Shown here: positions 54,431 to 62,547 of the stretch, one piece after another | Position numbering within the stretch: position 1 is the first letter of the stretch | Layout of the letters: every line of letters starts with the position of its first letter | Source: Shinella curvata | GTDB taxonomy: Bacteria > Pseudomonadota > Alphaproteobacteria > Rhizobiales > Rhizobiaceae | DNA length: 64,000 bases | Assembly: GCF_022899935.1 (NCBI RefSeq) | Contig: NZ_JALJCJ010000004.1 | Span: 62,001 to 126,000 of the forward strand | Reading direction: 5' to 3' | Made by a program: the position numbers and the translations under genes | Notes under the pieces: model-generated | Databases searched by the model: none | Told to the model about the DNA's origin: nothing | The model's input: only the letters and a program-made list of their open reading frames with translations

Positions 54431-55798
54431 CTAATGTGTGTGAGGGGTCGCCGTCGCAAGCCATGTTTCGAGCGCCCCCGCCGCCGCGTGAGCCTGGACG
54501 ACGATCTGCGGCACGAGGTCGATATCCGGCAGGCTCCCAAGACCGAGAGGCCCCATTGCAAAAAGGCCTTCGAAGCTTCCTGACGCAGCCAGCGCCCTTC
54601 CGTCACGATCGACGGTGATGCCGAGGTCGAGTTCGTCCCGCCTGACGAGCTGCGCGGACAGCAACGAACGGAACAGTGGGGAATCGAGATCGGTCGGGCG
54701 CACGCGACAATCGATCGTGCGGTCCGCCGGCAGCACCTGCAGCCCCGCCGCGCCTGAAAGCAGCACGCCGTTCGTAGCGATGCGCTCGACCCTGCCCTTC
54801 CGCACCGTGATTGCACCGCTGGCAATCGCCTGGCGCAGGCGCTCGTAGTGGCCAAGCGGAAGACGGTTGCGGTGGCTGTCGTAGATCGGCTTGACATGGC
54901 GCTTGAAGCGGCGCCGCTCCTCCGGCGTCAAACCCTGCCAGAGGTCCCGTGCGCGCAGGCGAAAATCGTTCATGATGCCCTGCCAGCCGGTGCCTTCCAG
55001 CGCGGCCCGGTTTGCCGCCTCGCGCAGATGGCGGAATGCGCCGCGAAGCGTATTCGGGAAAGGACGATCGGACGCAATGGCGCCGACGGCCGACGATGCG
55101 TGTGGCTGCGGCAGGAAGCCGGACGCGGAGATCAACGTCACATGGGACGCTTCTCCCGCCGCGAGCAGGCGCAAGGCGCGATCGACGGCGTGAACGCCGC
55201 CACCGATCACCTGCACTTCTCGCGCACTTGTAAGGCCCGCCGTGCCGTCGGGACTGTCGCGCAGTCCGTAACCCGTGGCCAGGAACACGGTGTCGAAACG
55301 CGCCTGCTCGCCATCGCCGGACAGAACTGACAGGCCTGCCTGCGGATGCCGCTCGATCGTCGCCACGCTTTCCGAACGCACCTGGACCATGACGTCGGCG
55401 CGCGCCCGCAAGGCTTCGGAGAAGCGCTGATAGGCGTAGGCGCTGAACACCTCTCCCGGTACGAAGGCGTGGTCGACATTACCGGACAGGCCGTCCTCGT
55501 GATCGCGCCAGTCCTCGTTGGTTTCCAGCCATTGCCGGAAATCGTCGCGCGCGGTCGGGTCGACCGAGAGATCGCGTACCCGGCTGTTGAGCAGTGCGGA
55601 AGCCGGACGGCCGATGCCCTCGCCACCGTCGATTTTCGGGAACGGATCGAACATCACGAGATGGAAAGGGCGATGAAAAGTCTTCAGCAGCGCAATCGCC
55701 GTCATGAGACCGGTAAAGCCGCGTCCGACGATGGCGATCCGGGCAAGAGAACCGGTATCCAGCGATTGCGGGAGGAAATGGGCGGGCACAAGCGTCAT
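54431..55798 (-). CDS. FAD/NAD(P)-binding oxidoreductase (NAD_binding_9 type)
   Basis: This is a flavoprotein of 455 residues with two dinucleotide-binding motifs: GRGFTG after 'IAIVG' near residue 26, and 'VQVIGGGVHAVDRALRLL' in the middle. The FAD/NAD(P)-binding DUF-type proteins of this shape include putative hydroxyacylglutathione-, sulfur- and aromatic-metabolism enzymes. AAGGAG lies 7 bases before the ATG at 55798, which rejects the start at 55867. A half-site of the shared ATTCTAT motif lies 90 bases upstream. Function unknown; the sulfur cluster context suggests oxidation of an organosulfur compound. Confidence 0.82.
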   Translation of the reverse strand: MTLVPAHFLPQSLDTGSLARIAIVGRGFTGLMTAIALLKTFHRPFHLVMFDPFPKIDGGEGIGRPASALLNSRVRDLSVDPTARDDFRQWLETNEDWRDHEDGLSGNVDHAFVPGEVFSAYAYQRFSEALRARADVMVQVRSESVATIERHPQAGLSVLSGDGEQARFDTVFLATGYGLRDSPDGTAGLTSAREVQVIGGGVHAVDRALRLLAAGEASHVTLISASGFLPQPHASSAVGAIASDRPFPNTLRGAFRHLREAANRAALEGTGWQGIMNDFRLRARDLWQGLTPEERRRFKRHVKPIYDSHRNRLPLGHYERLRQAIASGAITVRKGRVERIATNGVLLSGAAGLQVLPADRTIDCRVRPTDLDSPLFRSLLSAQLVRRDELDLGITVDRDGRALAASGSFEGLFAMGPLGLGSLPDIDLVPQIVVQAHAAAGALETWLATATPHTH

Positions 55799-55886
55799 CG
55801 ATAGGCTCCTTTCCTGCACAATGTGCGGCGGCTTCCAGAACTCGTCCTGTCCGACGAGTGGTGACACGGCTTTATCGACTAAAACA

Positions 55887-55893
55887 ATAGAAT
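55887..55893 (-). promoter_or_regulatory. Half-site of the shared ATTCTAT motif upstream of the flavoprotein gene
   Basis: ATAGAAT (plus) equals ATTCTAT read toward the flavoprotein gene, and the extended minus-strand sequence TATTCTATTGTTTT matches the first bases of the perfect palindrome at 27553-27566 with one difference. The partner half is weak. Confidence 0.4.
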
Positions 55894-55939
55894 ACCGCGC
55901 GGAAAATCAAGTCCTCCTTGCTGCAAGCCGGTTGGGCAA

Positions 55940-56275
55940 TCAGAGCGGCAGAAGCGCCTGTTCGAAAATCTTCGTCGAGCGCGCACCTGACCGGCAATAG
56001 GCGAGGACAGGCCCCGGTAACTCAGCGAGCGCCTTTGTCATGCTGCTCAGTGCCTCGGCCGTCAGTCCGGATGGCGCGACAGGGATATGCCGCGCTTCGA
56101 TGCCCAGTTCGCGCGCGCGGGCGGCAATGCTGGCGAATTCCGGCTGGTCTGGTTGTTCGTAGTCCGGGCGATGGCACACGATCGAGCGAAAGCCGAGCAG
56201 GCTGACGATATCGACGTCTTCAGCCTCGATCTGCGGCGAGACCGAATAGTCGTCGTTGATCTTGCGAATATCCAT
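55940..56275 (-). CDS. Rhodanese/DSP-like protein (TIGR01244, BLH N-terminal type)
   Basis: This 111-residue protein resembles the N-terminal domain of Blh (beta-lactamase-hydrolase-like) and TIGR01244 sulfurtransferase/phosphatase-like proteins. The opening 'MDIRKINDDYSVSPQIEAEDV' is characteristic, and the active-site loop is CRSGAR at residues 94-99. GGAAA precedes the ATG at 56275. It follows ssuB by 41 bases and would handle sulfane sulfur released from the imported sulfonate, or act as a small phosphatase. Confidence 0.82.
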   Translation of the reverse strand: MDIRKINDDYSVSPQIEAEDVDIVSLLGFRSIVCHRPDYEQPDQPEFASIAARARELGIEARHIPVAPSGLTAEALSSMTKALAELPGPVLAYCRSGARSTKIFEQALLPL

Positions 56276-56316
56276 GGGCATTTCCTTCATTTTGGTGCCG
56301 GAAGAGGAACGGCTCG

Positions 56317-57060
56317 CTAAACCGCGTCCAGGATGCGGCGTTGGAGATCTACGGCGCGCGGATCGGCGAGCTCCTGGCGCGGGCGATCGAGAGCGATCTC
56401 GATATCGAGCGCGATGGCCCCCTCCCGCAGGACGACGACACGGTCCGCCAGCGCAACTGCTTCGGCGACATCGTGCGTGATCAGAACCGTGGTGAAGCCG
56501 CGTGCGGTCCAGATGCGCTCGAGCAACCGGTGCATTTCGATGCGGGTGAGCGCATCCAGCGCACCGAAAGGTTCGTCGAGCAACAGGATCTGCGGTTCGC
56601 TGACGAGGGCCCGAGCCAGGGCGACGCGTTGGCGCTGGCCGCCGGAAAGAACGCTTGGCCAATCGTTCTCACGCCCCTCAAGCCCGACGTCCGCAAGCGC
56701 GCGGCGCGCCGTCTCCTGCCAGTTGGGGCCACGGGCAATGCCGACATTTTCGATGACGCGCTGCCACGGTACCAGCCGCGCCTCCTGAAAGAGCAGGCGC
56801 ACGGATGGATGAAGGCGCTCGACCTTGCGACCTCCAATATTGACGCGGCCGCTGTCCGCCCCATCGAGCCCGGCGACGAGACGCATCAGGGTCGATTTGC
56901 CTCCACCCGACCGGCCGACCACGGCCAGGAACTGGCCCGCCGGGATATCGAGGTTGAAATTGCCGAGCACATTCAGCGCGCCAAAGGACTTTTCGACCCG
57001 CGAAAGGCTGATCGGCAGACCGCCGGTGCTTTCGGGCTCATAGGCATCGGCTACGCTCAT
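56317..57060 (-). CDS. ssuB: Sulfonate-type ABC transporter ATPase (SsuB)
   Basis: This NitT/TauT-type ATPase has 247 residues. Walker A is GRSGGGKST (49-57), followed by 'RLLFQEARLVPWQRVIENVG' (a SsuB hallmark), signature 'LSGGQRQRVALARALV' and Walker B 'ILLLDEPFGALDALTR'. The start shares ATGA with the ssuC stop. It is the only ATPase in the 54.4-61.6 kb cluster, and could in principle also serve the adjacent polar amino acid permease. Confidence 0.93.
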   Translation of the reverse strand: MSVADAYEPESTGGLPISLSRVEKSFGALNVLGNFNLDIPAGQFLAVVGRSGGGKSTLMRLVAGLDGADSGRVNIGGRKVERLHPSVRLLFQEARLVPWQRVIENVGIARGPNWQETARRALADVGLEGRENDWPSVLSGGQRQRVALARALVSEPQILLLDEPFGALDALTRIEMHRLLERIWTARGFTTVLITHDVAEAVALADRVVVLREGAIALDIEIALDRPRQELADPRAVDLQRRILDAV

Positions 57061-57896
57061 TTCGCACTCCCCGACTTCACTTGGTAGGCGGGATGCCAGA
57101 CGAGCACGCGCTTTTCGATCGCCCGGGTCGCCACGTCGGCAAGCTTGCCGAGAAGCGCGTAGACGATGATGCCGAGAAGTACGACATCGGTCTGCAGGAA
57201 TTCACGCGCGTTCATCGTCATGTAGCCGATGCCGCTGGTGGCCGAGATCGTCTCGGCGACGATGAGCGTGAGCCACATGAAACCGAGCGCGTAGCGCAGG
57301 CCAACGAGGATCGATGGCAGCGCGCCCGGAAGGATGATGCGCTGGATCAGGGCTTTGCGGTCGAGGCCATAGACCGAGGCCATTTCGACGAGCTGCGGAT
57401 CGATGGTCCGCACCCCGTAGAAGGTATTGATATAGATCGGAAAGAAGACGCCGATCGAAACGAGGAAGATCTTGGCCGTCTCGTCGATGCCGAACCAGAG
57501 GATGACGAGCGGGATCAGTGCCAGATGCGGAATGTTGCGCACCATCTGCAACGTGCTGTCGAGCAAAGTCTCCGCGGGTTTCCAGAGCCCGGTGAGAACG
57601 CCAGCGATAAAGCCGAGCCCGCCGCCGATGACGAGCCCGATGACGGCGCGCTGCGTGGAGGCAAGCGTGTGAAAGAACAGCGAGCCATCCAGCAGCAACC
57701 GCCAGAAGGTCGTGGCGATCTTCGTTGGCGCCGGCATGAGACGGGCGTTGACGAAACCGCTCTGCGACGCAATCTCCCAGAGAACGAGGAGCGTGATGGG
57801 AAGTGCCCAAGGGGCAAGCACGCTCGCCAGGCCCTTCAGGTTGAGTTTACGGCCTTCGCCGGCAGCATAGCCACCGGCCACCGACGCCTCCGCCAT
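57057..57896 (-). CDS. ssuC: Sulfonate-type ABC transporter permease (SsuC)
   Basis: This is a NitT/TauT-type permease of 279 residues. Segments are 'PWALPITLLVLWEIASQSGFVNARLMPAPTKIATTFWRLL' at the start, 'TLQMVRNIPHLALIPLVILWFGIDETAKIF' and the EAA-type loop 'YGLDRKALIQRIILPGALPSILVGLRYALGFMWL'. It begins one base inside the ssuA stop (TGATG) and overlaps ssuB by four bases. The C-terminal 'VSATSGIGYMTMNAREFLQTD' is typical. Confidence 0.93.
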   Translation of the reverse strand: MAEASVAGGYAAGEGRKLNLKGLASVLAPWALPITLLVLWEIASQSGFVNARLMPAPTKIATTFWRLLLDGSLFFHTLASTQRAVIGLVIGGGLGFIAGVLTGLWKPAETLLDSTLQMVRNIPHLALIPLVILWFGIDETAKIFLVSIGVFFPIYINTFYGVRTIDPQLVEMASVYGLDRKALIQRIILPGALPSILVGLRYALGFMWLTLIVAETISATSGIGYMTMNAREFLQTDVVLLGIIVYALLGKLADVATRAIEKRVLVWHPAYQVKSGSAK

Positions 57897-58846
57897 CAGG
57901 CACCGCCCTTGCGCACGGCGTCTGCAATCGAGATCCTTTCAGGGATCAGGCCGAGGTCGAAGAAGGTATCGGCAATCGACTGCTGTTGCTTGACCACGCT
58001 GTCATCGATGGCTTTCACGCCGTAGGATTGCCGCTCCAGCGCGACGGCCAGCACATCTGCAGGGATGCCGACGGATGGGGCAAGTTCCGCTGCTGCGGCC
58101 GCGGTGTTGGTTTTCGCCCATTCGTCGATCTCCGCAACGGCTTCGATCACCACATCCACCGCTTCAGGATTGTCTTCCACGAACGGCTTTGCGCCAAGAT
58201 AGAACTGGTGGTTGGGGACGATGCCCTCGCCGTTGCGCAGCTCGCGCGCCTCGATGGCGACTTCCGCGGCCGCCTGGAAGGGATCCCAGATGACCCAGGC
58301 ATCGACAGCACCCTGTTCGAAGGCGGCGCGACCGTCGGCCGGCGGCAGGAAGGTCGTCTTGATGTCGGTATATTTGAGGCCGGCTTCCTCAAGCGCCTTC
58401 ACCAGGAGAAAATGTACGTTCGAACCCTTGTTGAGCGCGACGGTCTTGCCTTTGAGATCGGCCACCGTCTTGATCGGGCTATCCTTGGGCACGAGGATCG
58501 CCTCGCCGCGCGCCGCCGGCGGCTCATGGGCGATGTAGACCAGCGGTGCGCCGGCGGCCTGCGCGAAGATCGGCGGGGTCTCGCCCGTCGTGCCGAAATC
58601 CACGGCGCCGACATTCAGCGCTTCGAGCAGTTGCGGGCCGGCGGGGAACTCGGTCCACGTCACGGTGTAGCCGATTTTCTCCAGCTTCTTTTCGAGCAAT
58701 GCCTTGCCCTTGAGCAGTACGAGCGTGCCGTATTTCTGGTAACCGATCCGGACGACCTTGTCGGAAGCCCAGGCGACGCCACCCAGAAGCGGCAGAGTGA
58801 TCGTAGCGGCAAGCGCGGCGGAGAAAAGGCGGCGTGTCATCGTCAT
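57896..58846 (-). CDS. ssuA: Sulfonate-type ABC substrate-binding protein (SsuA)
   Basis: This is a periplasmic binding protein of 316 residues with a signal peptide (MTMTRRLFSAALAATITLPLLGGVAWA). Mature-protein features are 'VVRIGYQKYGTLVLLKGKALLEKKL', 'EFPAGPQLLEALNVGAVDFGTTGETPPIFAQAAGAP' and 'ALNKGSNVHFLLVKALEEAGL', which match SsuA rather than TauA or NrtA. A promoter region with the ATTCTAT motif lies just upstream. No ssuD/ssuE monooxygenase genes are nearby. Confidence 0.93.
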   Translation of the reverse strand: MTMTRRLFSAALAATITLPLLGGVAWASDKVVRIGYQKYGTLVLLKGKALLEKKLEKIGYTVTWTEFPAGPQLLEALNVGAVDFGTTGETPPIFAQAAGAPLVYIAHEPPAARGEAILVPKDSPIKTVADLKGKTVALNKGSNVHFLLVKALEEAGLKYTDIKTTFLPPADGRAAFEQGAVDAWVIWDPFQAAAEVAIEARELRNGEGIVPNHQFYLGAKPFVEDNPEAVDVVIEAVAEIDEWAKTNTAAAAAELAPSVGIPADVLAVALERQSYGVKAIDDSVVKQQQSIADTFFDLGLIPERISIADAVRKGGA

Positions 58847-58873
58847 GGCGTTCCCCTTCGAGATAGTTTCTAA

Positions 58874-58894
58874 AGACTATATAATCTATAGAAT
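58874..58894 (-). promoter_or_regulatory. Shared motif upstream of ssuA (AGACTAT-N7-ATAGAAT)
   Basis: AGACTAT (58874-58880), a 7-base spacer and ATAGAAT (58888-58894) match the palindrome at 27554-27574 in 12 of 14 half-site bases. It lies 28 bases upstream of the ssuA start, in the gap after the homocysteine S-methyltransferase gene. Confidence 0.55.
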
Positions 58895-58992
58895 TTAAAT
58901 GTCGGCGAGGGTGCCTATTCCAACTTTCACCGGACTGCGTAGTTTTTTCTCCTATTCTTGCCGCAAGCCTCCGCCTGGCCGATGTCATCCAC

Positions 58993-59916
58993 TCAGACCG
59001 CTTCCCGAACGCTCCGGAATGTGCGGATCGCATCGATATGTTCCGGCCCGATGCCACAGCAGCCGCCGACGATGGTCGCGCCATCGCGGAGCCAGCGCTC
59101 GATCCATTTCAGGTAGTTTGCCGGATCGAGATCTGCGCGAATGTCGGAAATGCCGGCATAGGGCGTATCGGAGGGCGGTTCGGGTGCAAAGGCGTTGGCG
59201 TAGACGCCGATGGTCGCTGTGCCACCCGTTTCGTCCACTGCCTGGCGCGCGGCGCGCACGGCCTCGCCCATCACTTCCGGTTGACTGCAGTTGAAAAAGA
59301 CCCCGCGGGCGCCCGCGGCAAGCGTTTTACGCACGGCGTCCTCGACCGGTTCGCCGGAACGCAGTTCCGCCGGCCCCGTGCGCCCGTCCTCGTCTTTCAG
59401 CGTATAGGACACATAAGCCGGCTTGCCATCGCCGATCACCGCGGACAACGCAGTCAAAGCCTCCACTGTCGAACTCTGGGTCTCGATCAGCCAAAGATCG
59501 ATATGGGGCCTCAAGCCGTCGACGAGATTCTGGATGATGCGCGGTGCGCCGTCCGCGTGAAAGCGTTCCGGCCGGTAGCTTTCGAATGGCGGGGGCAGCG
59601 AGCCCGCGACCAGAACCCGCCGGCCGGCGGCATCGGCGACTGCGCGCGCGAGCTGTCCGGCACGGTCGGCGAGCGCCCGACCGCTCGCGGCGAAGCGGTC
59701 CTCGCCCAGCATATGCGGCACGAGACCGTAGGAATTGGTCGTGATGATGTCGGCACCGCTATCGACATAGGCCTGATGTGCTCGGGTGACATAGTCAGGC
59801 GCCTCGATCAGCGAGAGCGCCGACCATTCCGGCAACCGGAAGGGGGCGCCGAGCCGTTCGAGGAGGCGCCCCATGCCACCATCGAGAATGGTAAAGGATG
59901 CACGATCTGTGGTCAT
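58993..59916 (-). CDS. Homocysteine S-methyltransferase family protein
   Basis: This zinc-dependent methyltransferase has 307 residues and would transfer a methyl group from S-methylmethionine (or a related donor) to homocysteine. The zinc ligands Cys210 ('FFNCSQPE') and Cys286-Cys287 ('GGCCGIGPEHI') are present, as is the N-terminal 'LDGGMGRLLERLG'. AAGGAGGA precedes the ATG at 59916, which overlaps the permease stop by four bases. The upstream polar amino acid permease and binding protein would import the methyl donor or another sulfur amino acid. Confidence 0.92.
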   Translation of the reverse strand: MTTDRASFTILDGGMGRLLERLGAPFRLPEWSALSLIEAPDYVTRAHQAYVDSGADIITTNSYGLVPHMLGEDRFAASGRALADRAGQLARAVADAAGRRVLVAGSLPPPFESYRPERFHADGAPRIIQNLVDGLRPHIDLWLIETQSSTVEALTALSAVIGDGKPAYVSYTLKDEDGRTGPAELRSGEPVEDAVRKTLAAGARGVFFNCSQPEVMGEAVRAARQAVDETGGTATIGVYANAFAPEPPSDTPYAGISDIRADLDPANYLKWIERWLRDGATIVGGCCGIGPEHIDAIRTFRSVREAV

Positions 59917-60773
59917 TTTGTTCCTCCTTGCCGATCGCCGGCGAATGCGCGACCGAAATGCCGCTCCAGACGGTTCTGCACGAGCTCGAGGCCAATCGAC
60001 AGAAACCAGTAGATCGCCGCCGCCGTCAGCAGCATTTCCATGTAGTGATAGGTGGCCCGGCCGTAGGACTGCGCCAGAAAATTCAGCTCCCAGAGCCCCA
60101 TGATGGAGACGAGCGACGAATCCTTCAACATCGAGATGAAGTGGCCTCCGGCCGGCGGGATGATGATGCGCATCGCCTGCGGCGCAATGATCTTGAAGGC
60201 GATGACGCCACGCCCAAGCCCAAGTGCCACCGCAGCTTCCCCCTGCCCGCGAGGCACGGACAGAATGCCGGCGCGGATCGTTTCGGCGAGGTAGGCGCCA
60301 TAGTTCAGAGACAGCGCGACTATGCCGGAGGCGAGCCCTGACAGCACCACGCCAAACTGTGGCAGTGCGAGATAGATGATCAGCACCTGCACCAAGAGCG
60401 GCGTTCCCCGGAAAAAGGACGCGTAGAAGGTGGCCACGCCGAAGGCCAGTGCATTGGACGACAGGCGGCCGAGCGCCGTCAGGACAGCCACCACCAGCGA
60501 GATGGCCATGGAAACGACGGTGATCAGCAAAGTAAGCGCGACGCCCTGAATGAAGCCATCGGGCGAGAGGCGCAGGCCGAGCATGAAGGGCAGTTTCTGT
60601 CCGATCAGATCGAAGTCCAGCCCGAGATTGTAGAAGAGCCAGAAAAGCAGCGCCAGCAGAGCCAGCCACGTCAACTGGACGCGCAGCCGAAAGCCGGCAG
60701 GCCCGGTCACGGCGAACCGTGGCCGGGCACCGGTCGATGTCCGCAAGGTAGGAAGACCAACGTCAGAATGCAT
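59913..60773 (-). CDS. Polar amino acid-type ABC transporter permease
   Basis: This is a HisM/GlnP-type permease of 286 residues. 'GVALTLLITVVSMAISLVVAVLTALGRLS' and the loop 'VPRGQGEAAVALGLGRGVIAFKIIAPQAMRIIIPPAGGHFISMLKDSSL' are typical. It overlaps the binding-protein gene by 11 bases and the methyltransferase gene by four. No ATPase gene of this subfamily is present in the cluster. Confidence 0.92.
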   Translation of the reverse strand: MHSDVGLPTLRTSTGARPRFAVTGPAGFRLRVQLTWLALLALLFWLFYNLGLDFDLIGQKLPFMLGLRLSPDGFIQGVALTLLITVVSMAISLVVAVLTALGRLSSNALAFGVATFYASFFRGTPLLVQVLIIYLALPQFGVVLSGLASGIVALSLNYGAYLAETIRAGILSVPRGQGEAAVALGLGRGVIAFKIIAPQAMRIIIPPAGGHFISMLKDSSLVSIMGLWELNFLAQSYGRATYHYMEMLLTAAAIYWFLSIGLELVQNRLERHFGRAFAGDRQGGTK

Positions 60774-61587
60774 ATCGGGTGATATCGACCTTGAACCACT
60801 TCTGCGAAATTCTTTCGAGCGTGCCGTCGTCCTTGAGTTCTGTGATAACCCGCTTCACTTCGGCGTCCCATTCCGGGTCGCCCTTGTCGGTGACGACGGC
60901 GTTGGGCTCGGCAAAGAGCGGTTCGCCCGCGAGCTTGAGTTTGCCCGTCGCATCGATCTGGCCCTGCGCCGTGCCGAGCGAGGCGACGATGGCATCAAGG
61001 CGCACACCGGCGCCGAGCGCAAGATTCTGGAAGTTGACCGTCTCATCGTTCGGTACCGACTGTACGGCGCCGAACGGGAAGGCAATCGCCGCCTGCCCGG
61101 GAATCGTGAAACTCTTGTTGACATAGGCCTCATAGGACGAGCCCGTGCCGACACCGACCTTCTTGCCCGTCAGGTCGGCCGCGGACCTGATCGCCTGCTC
61201 GTCCTTGTTCACGACGAGGACCGCGGGAACGCTGTAGTAGTTCACCGGGAAATTGACGACCTTCGCCCGCTCTTCCGTCGGAGTGGACGAGGTGATCGCG
61301 ACATCCCAGCGCCCAGCCCAGCGGCCGCTGATGATCGTTTCCCAGCCGGGCGTCTCGAGCTTCAGCTTCACGCCGAGCTTTTCGGCAAACGCCTTGGCCA
61401 CATCGATGTCGAAGCCGTCAAGTTGGTTCTTGTCGTTGATATAGGCAAAGGGCGGATAGTCGTTGACGACGGCGTTGACCACTTCGCCCTTCTGCTTGAC
61501 GCGATCAAATACCTCGCCGGCGTGGGCGGCAGTGGCGATGGCGGAAAGTCCAAACGCGAGAATGGTGTTTTTGAGCAGTTTCGACAT
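60763..61587 (-). CDS. Polar amino acid-type ABC substrate-binding protein (sulfur amino acid-like)
   Basis: This family 3 periplasmic binding protein has 274 residues and a signal peptide (MSKLLKNTILAFGLSAIATAAHA). Features are 'YPPFAYINDKNQLDGFDIDVAKAFAEKLGV', 'WETIISGRWAGRWDVAITSSTPTEERAKVV' and 'KKVGVGTGSSYEAYVNK'. GGAGG lies 6 bases before the ATG at 61587. It leads a three-gene unit (binding protein, permease, homocysteine S-methyltransferase), consistent with uptake of S-methylmethionine or a cystine-like ligand. Confidence 0.92.
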   Translation of the reverse strand: MSKLLKNTILAFGLSAIATAAHAGEVFDRVKQKGEVVNAVVNDYPPFAYINDKNQLDGFDIDVAKAFAEKLGVKLKLETPGWETIISGRWAGRWDVAITSSTPTEERAKVVNFPVNYYSVPAVLVVNKDEQAIRSAADLTGKKVGVGTGSSYEAYVNKSFTIPGQAAIAFPFGAVQSVPNDETVNFQNLALGAGVRLDAIVASLGTAQGQIDATGKLKLAGEPLFAEPNAVVTDKGDPEWDAEVKRVITELKDDGTLERISQKWFKVDITRYAF

Positions 61588-61652
61588 GATAGCCTCCAGC
61601 TGTGTCCGATAACGGAGCTTAGCGGGGCGCATCTGCTCAAAGTAGATAATTA

Positions 61653-61673
61653 ATTCTATAATATTTGTGTAAT
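61653..61673 (-). promoter_or_regulatory. Shared motif upstream of the binding-protein/methyltransferase unit
   Basis: ATTCTAT (61653-61659), a 7-base spacer and GTGTAAT (61667-61673), with 4 of 7 matching in the second half. It stands 66 bases upstream of the binding-protein start. Confidence 0.45.
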
Positions 61674-61746
61674 TTGACTTTGCATGCGAAACCGTGGCGT
61701 TTTCTGCCAATCGCATTCTGTGGCAGCCCGATTGCCCGACATCAAT

Positions 61747-62064
61747 TCAAGGCGCTGGCGTCTCCGCTGCCACGAGATCAAGCAGGCCGGGCAGACGCCT
61801 GTCGAGATCGTCGCGCCTGAGCGTTGCCGCACGGCTATTGCCTCGGTCGATCTGCCGGATGAGCCCCGACTCGCGGAGAATGCGGAAATGGTGCGTCAGC
61901 GTCGCCTTGCTGACCGGCAGTCCGAAAGACGCGCAGGTCCTCTCCGTTCCGATAGGAGCCCGTGCCAGTTCCATGACGACGCGCCGCCGCAGGGGATCCG
62001 CCAATGCGGACAGGACGGCACCGAGCGTAATCTCGTGCTCTGCGGGATGCCCTTCATGATCCAT
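61747..62064 (-). CDS. ArsR family (MarR/HTH-5-like) transcriptional regulator
   Basis: This is a small winged-helix repressor of 105 residues: 'LSALADPLRRRVVMELARAPIGTERTCASFGLPVSKATLTHHFRILRESGLIRQIDRGNSRAATLRRDDLDRRLPGLLDL'. 'SKATLTHHFRILRESGLI' is the recognition helix region of the ArsR/HTH-5 fold. No metal-binding Cys pair is evident (one Cys only), so it may respond to something other than a metal. It diverges from a monooxygenase-like gene over a region with two palindromes, which it probably binds. Confidence 0.9.
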   Translation of the reverse strand: MDHEGHPAEHEITLGAVLSALADPLRRRVVMELARAPIGTERTCASFGLPVSKATLTHHFRILRESGLIRQIDRGNSRAATLRRDDLDRRLPGLLDLVAAETPAP

Positions 62065-62077
62065 GCGAATACCTCAA

Positions 62078-62097
62078 GGTACGGATTGTATCATACC
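62078..62097. promoter_or_regulatory. ArsR-type operator A
   Basis: GGTACG (62078-62083) and CATACC (62092-62097) are 5-of-6 complementary with an 8-base spacer. Site B shares the GGTAYG-N8-CATACC pattern 33 bases away. Confidence 0.6.
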
Positions 62098-62110
62098 TTC
62101 TGTGGTGTTA

Positions 62111-62130
62111 GGTATGGCGCAATTCATACC
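62111..62130. promoter_or_regulatory. ArsR-type operator B (perfect repeat)
   Basis: GGTATG (62111-62116) and CATACC (62125-62130) form a perfect 6-base inverted repeat with an 8-base spacer, next to the ribosome-binding site of the monooxygenase gene. Confidence 0.65.
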
Positions 62131-62143
62131 AAAAGGAGACGCC

Positions 62144-62494
62144 ATGTCGAGCCCTGCCTTCACTCTTCCCGAACCGGACACAGACGAGGCCGGCCCCTAT
62201 GCGCTGACCGGGCAGGCGCGTGCCAAGGCCGGAAAAGCAGAAGCGTTGGAGGCTGCATTGATCGCTCTGGTCGAGCCGACGCGCAGGGAAGAGGGCGTTT
62301 TGCAATACCACGTGCATCGCGACCGTGCCGATGCGGATCTCTTTGTGTTCTACGAGGTATGGGCGAGCATCGCGCATCTGGAAGCACATCTCTTGCAACC
62401 CTACGTGCAGGATTTCCTGGCGCAGCGTCACACCCTGCTGGCTGGCGACATGGATGTCCGCTGGTTGCGGATGGCGAGCCCCTATCAGGCGTGA
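62144..62494 (+). CDS. ABM-domain (antibiotic biosynthesis monooxygenase-like) protein
   Basis: This is a dimeric alpha+beta barrel ABM-domain protein of 116 residues, similar to YgiN-type quinol monooxygenases. Segments are 'YALTGQARAKAGKAEALEAALIALVEPTRREEGVLQYHVHRDRADADLFVFYEVWASIAHLEAHL'. AAAGGAG lies before the ATG at 62144, which is preferred over the start at 62063. It is divergent from the ArsR-type regulator and probably derepressed by a quinone or similar small molecule. Confidence 0.88.
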   Translation: MSSPAFTLPEPDTDEAGPYALTGQARAKAGKAEALEAALIALVEPTRREEGVLQYHVHRDRADADLFVFYEVWASIAHLEAHLLQPYVQDFLAQRHTLLAGDMDVRWLRMASPYQA

Positions 62495-62514
62495 GACTGC
62501 GCCTCAAACACACA

Positions 62515-62538
62515 CTGCGCGGCCCTGAAGCCGCGCAG
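62515..62538. terminator. Bidirectional hairpin terminator
   Basis: CTGCGCGGC (62515-62523) and GCCGCGCAG (62530-62538) form a perfect 9-base stem with a 6-base loop, between the convergent ABM gene and the iron-binding-protein gene. Short T-rich stretches flank it on both sides. Confidence 0.7.
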
Positions 62539-62547
62539 TTCCCAACT

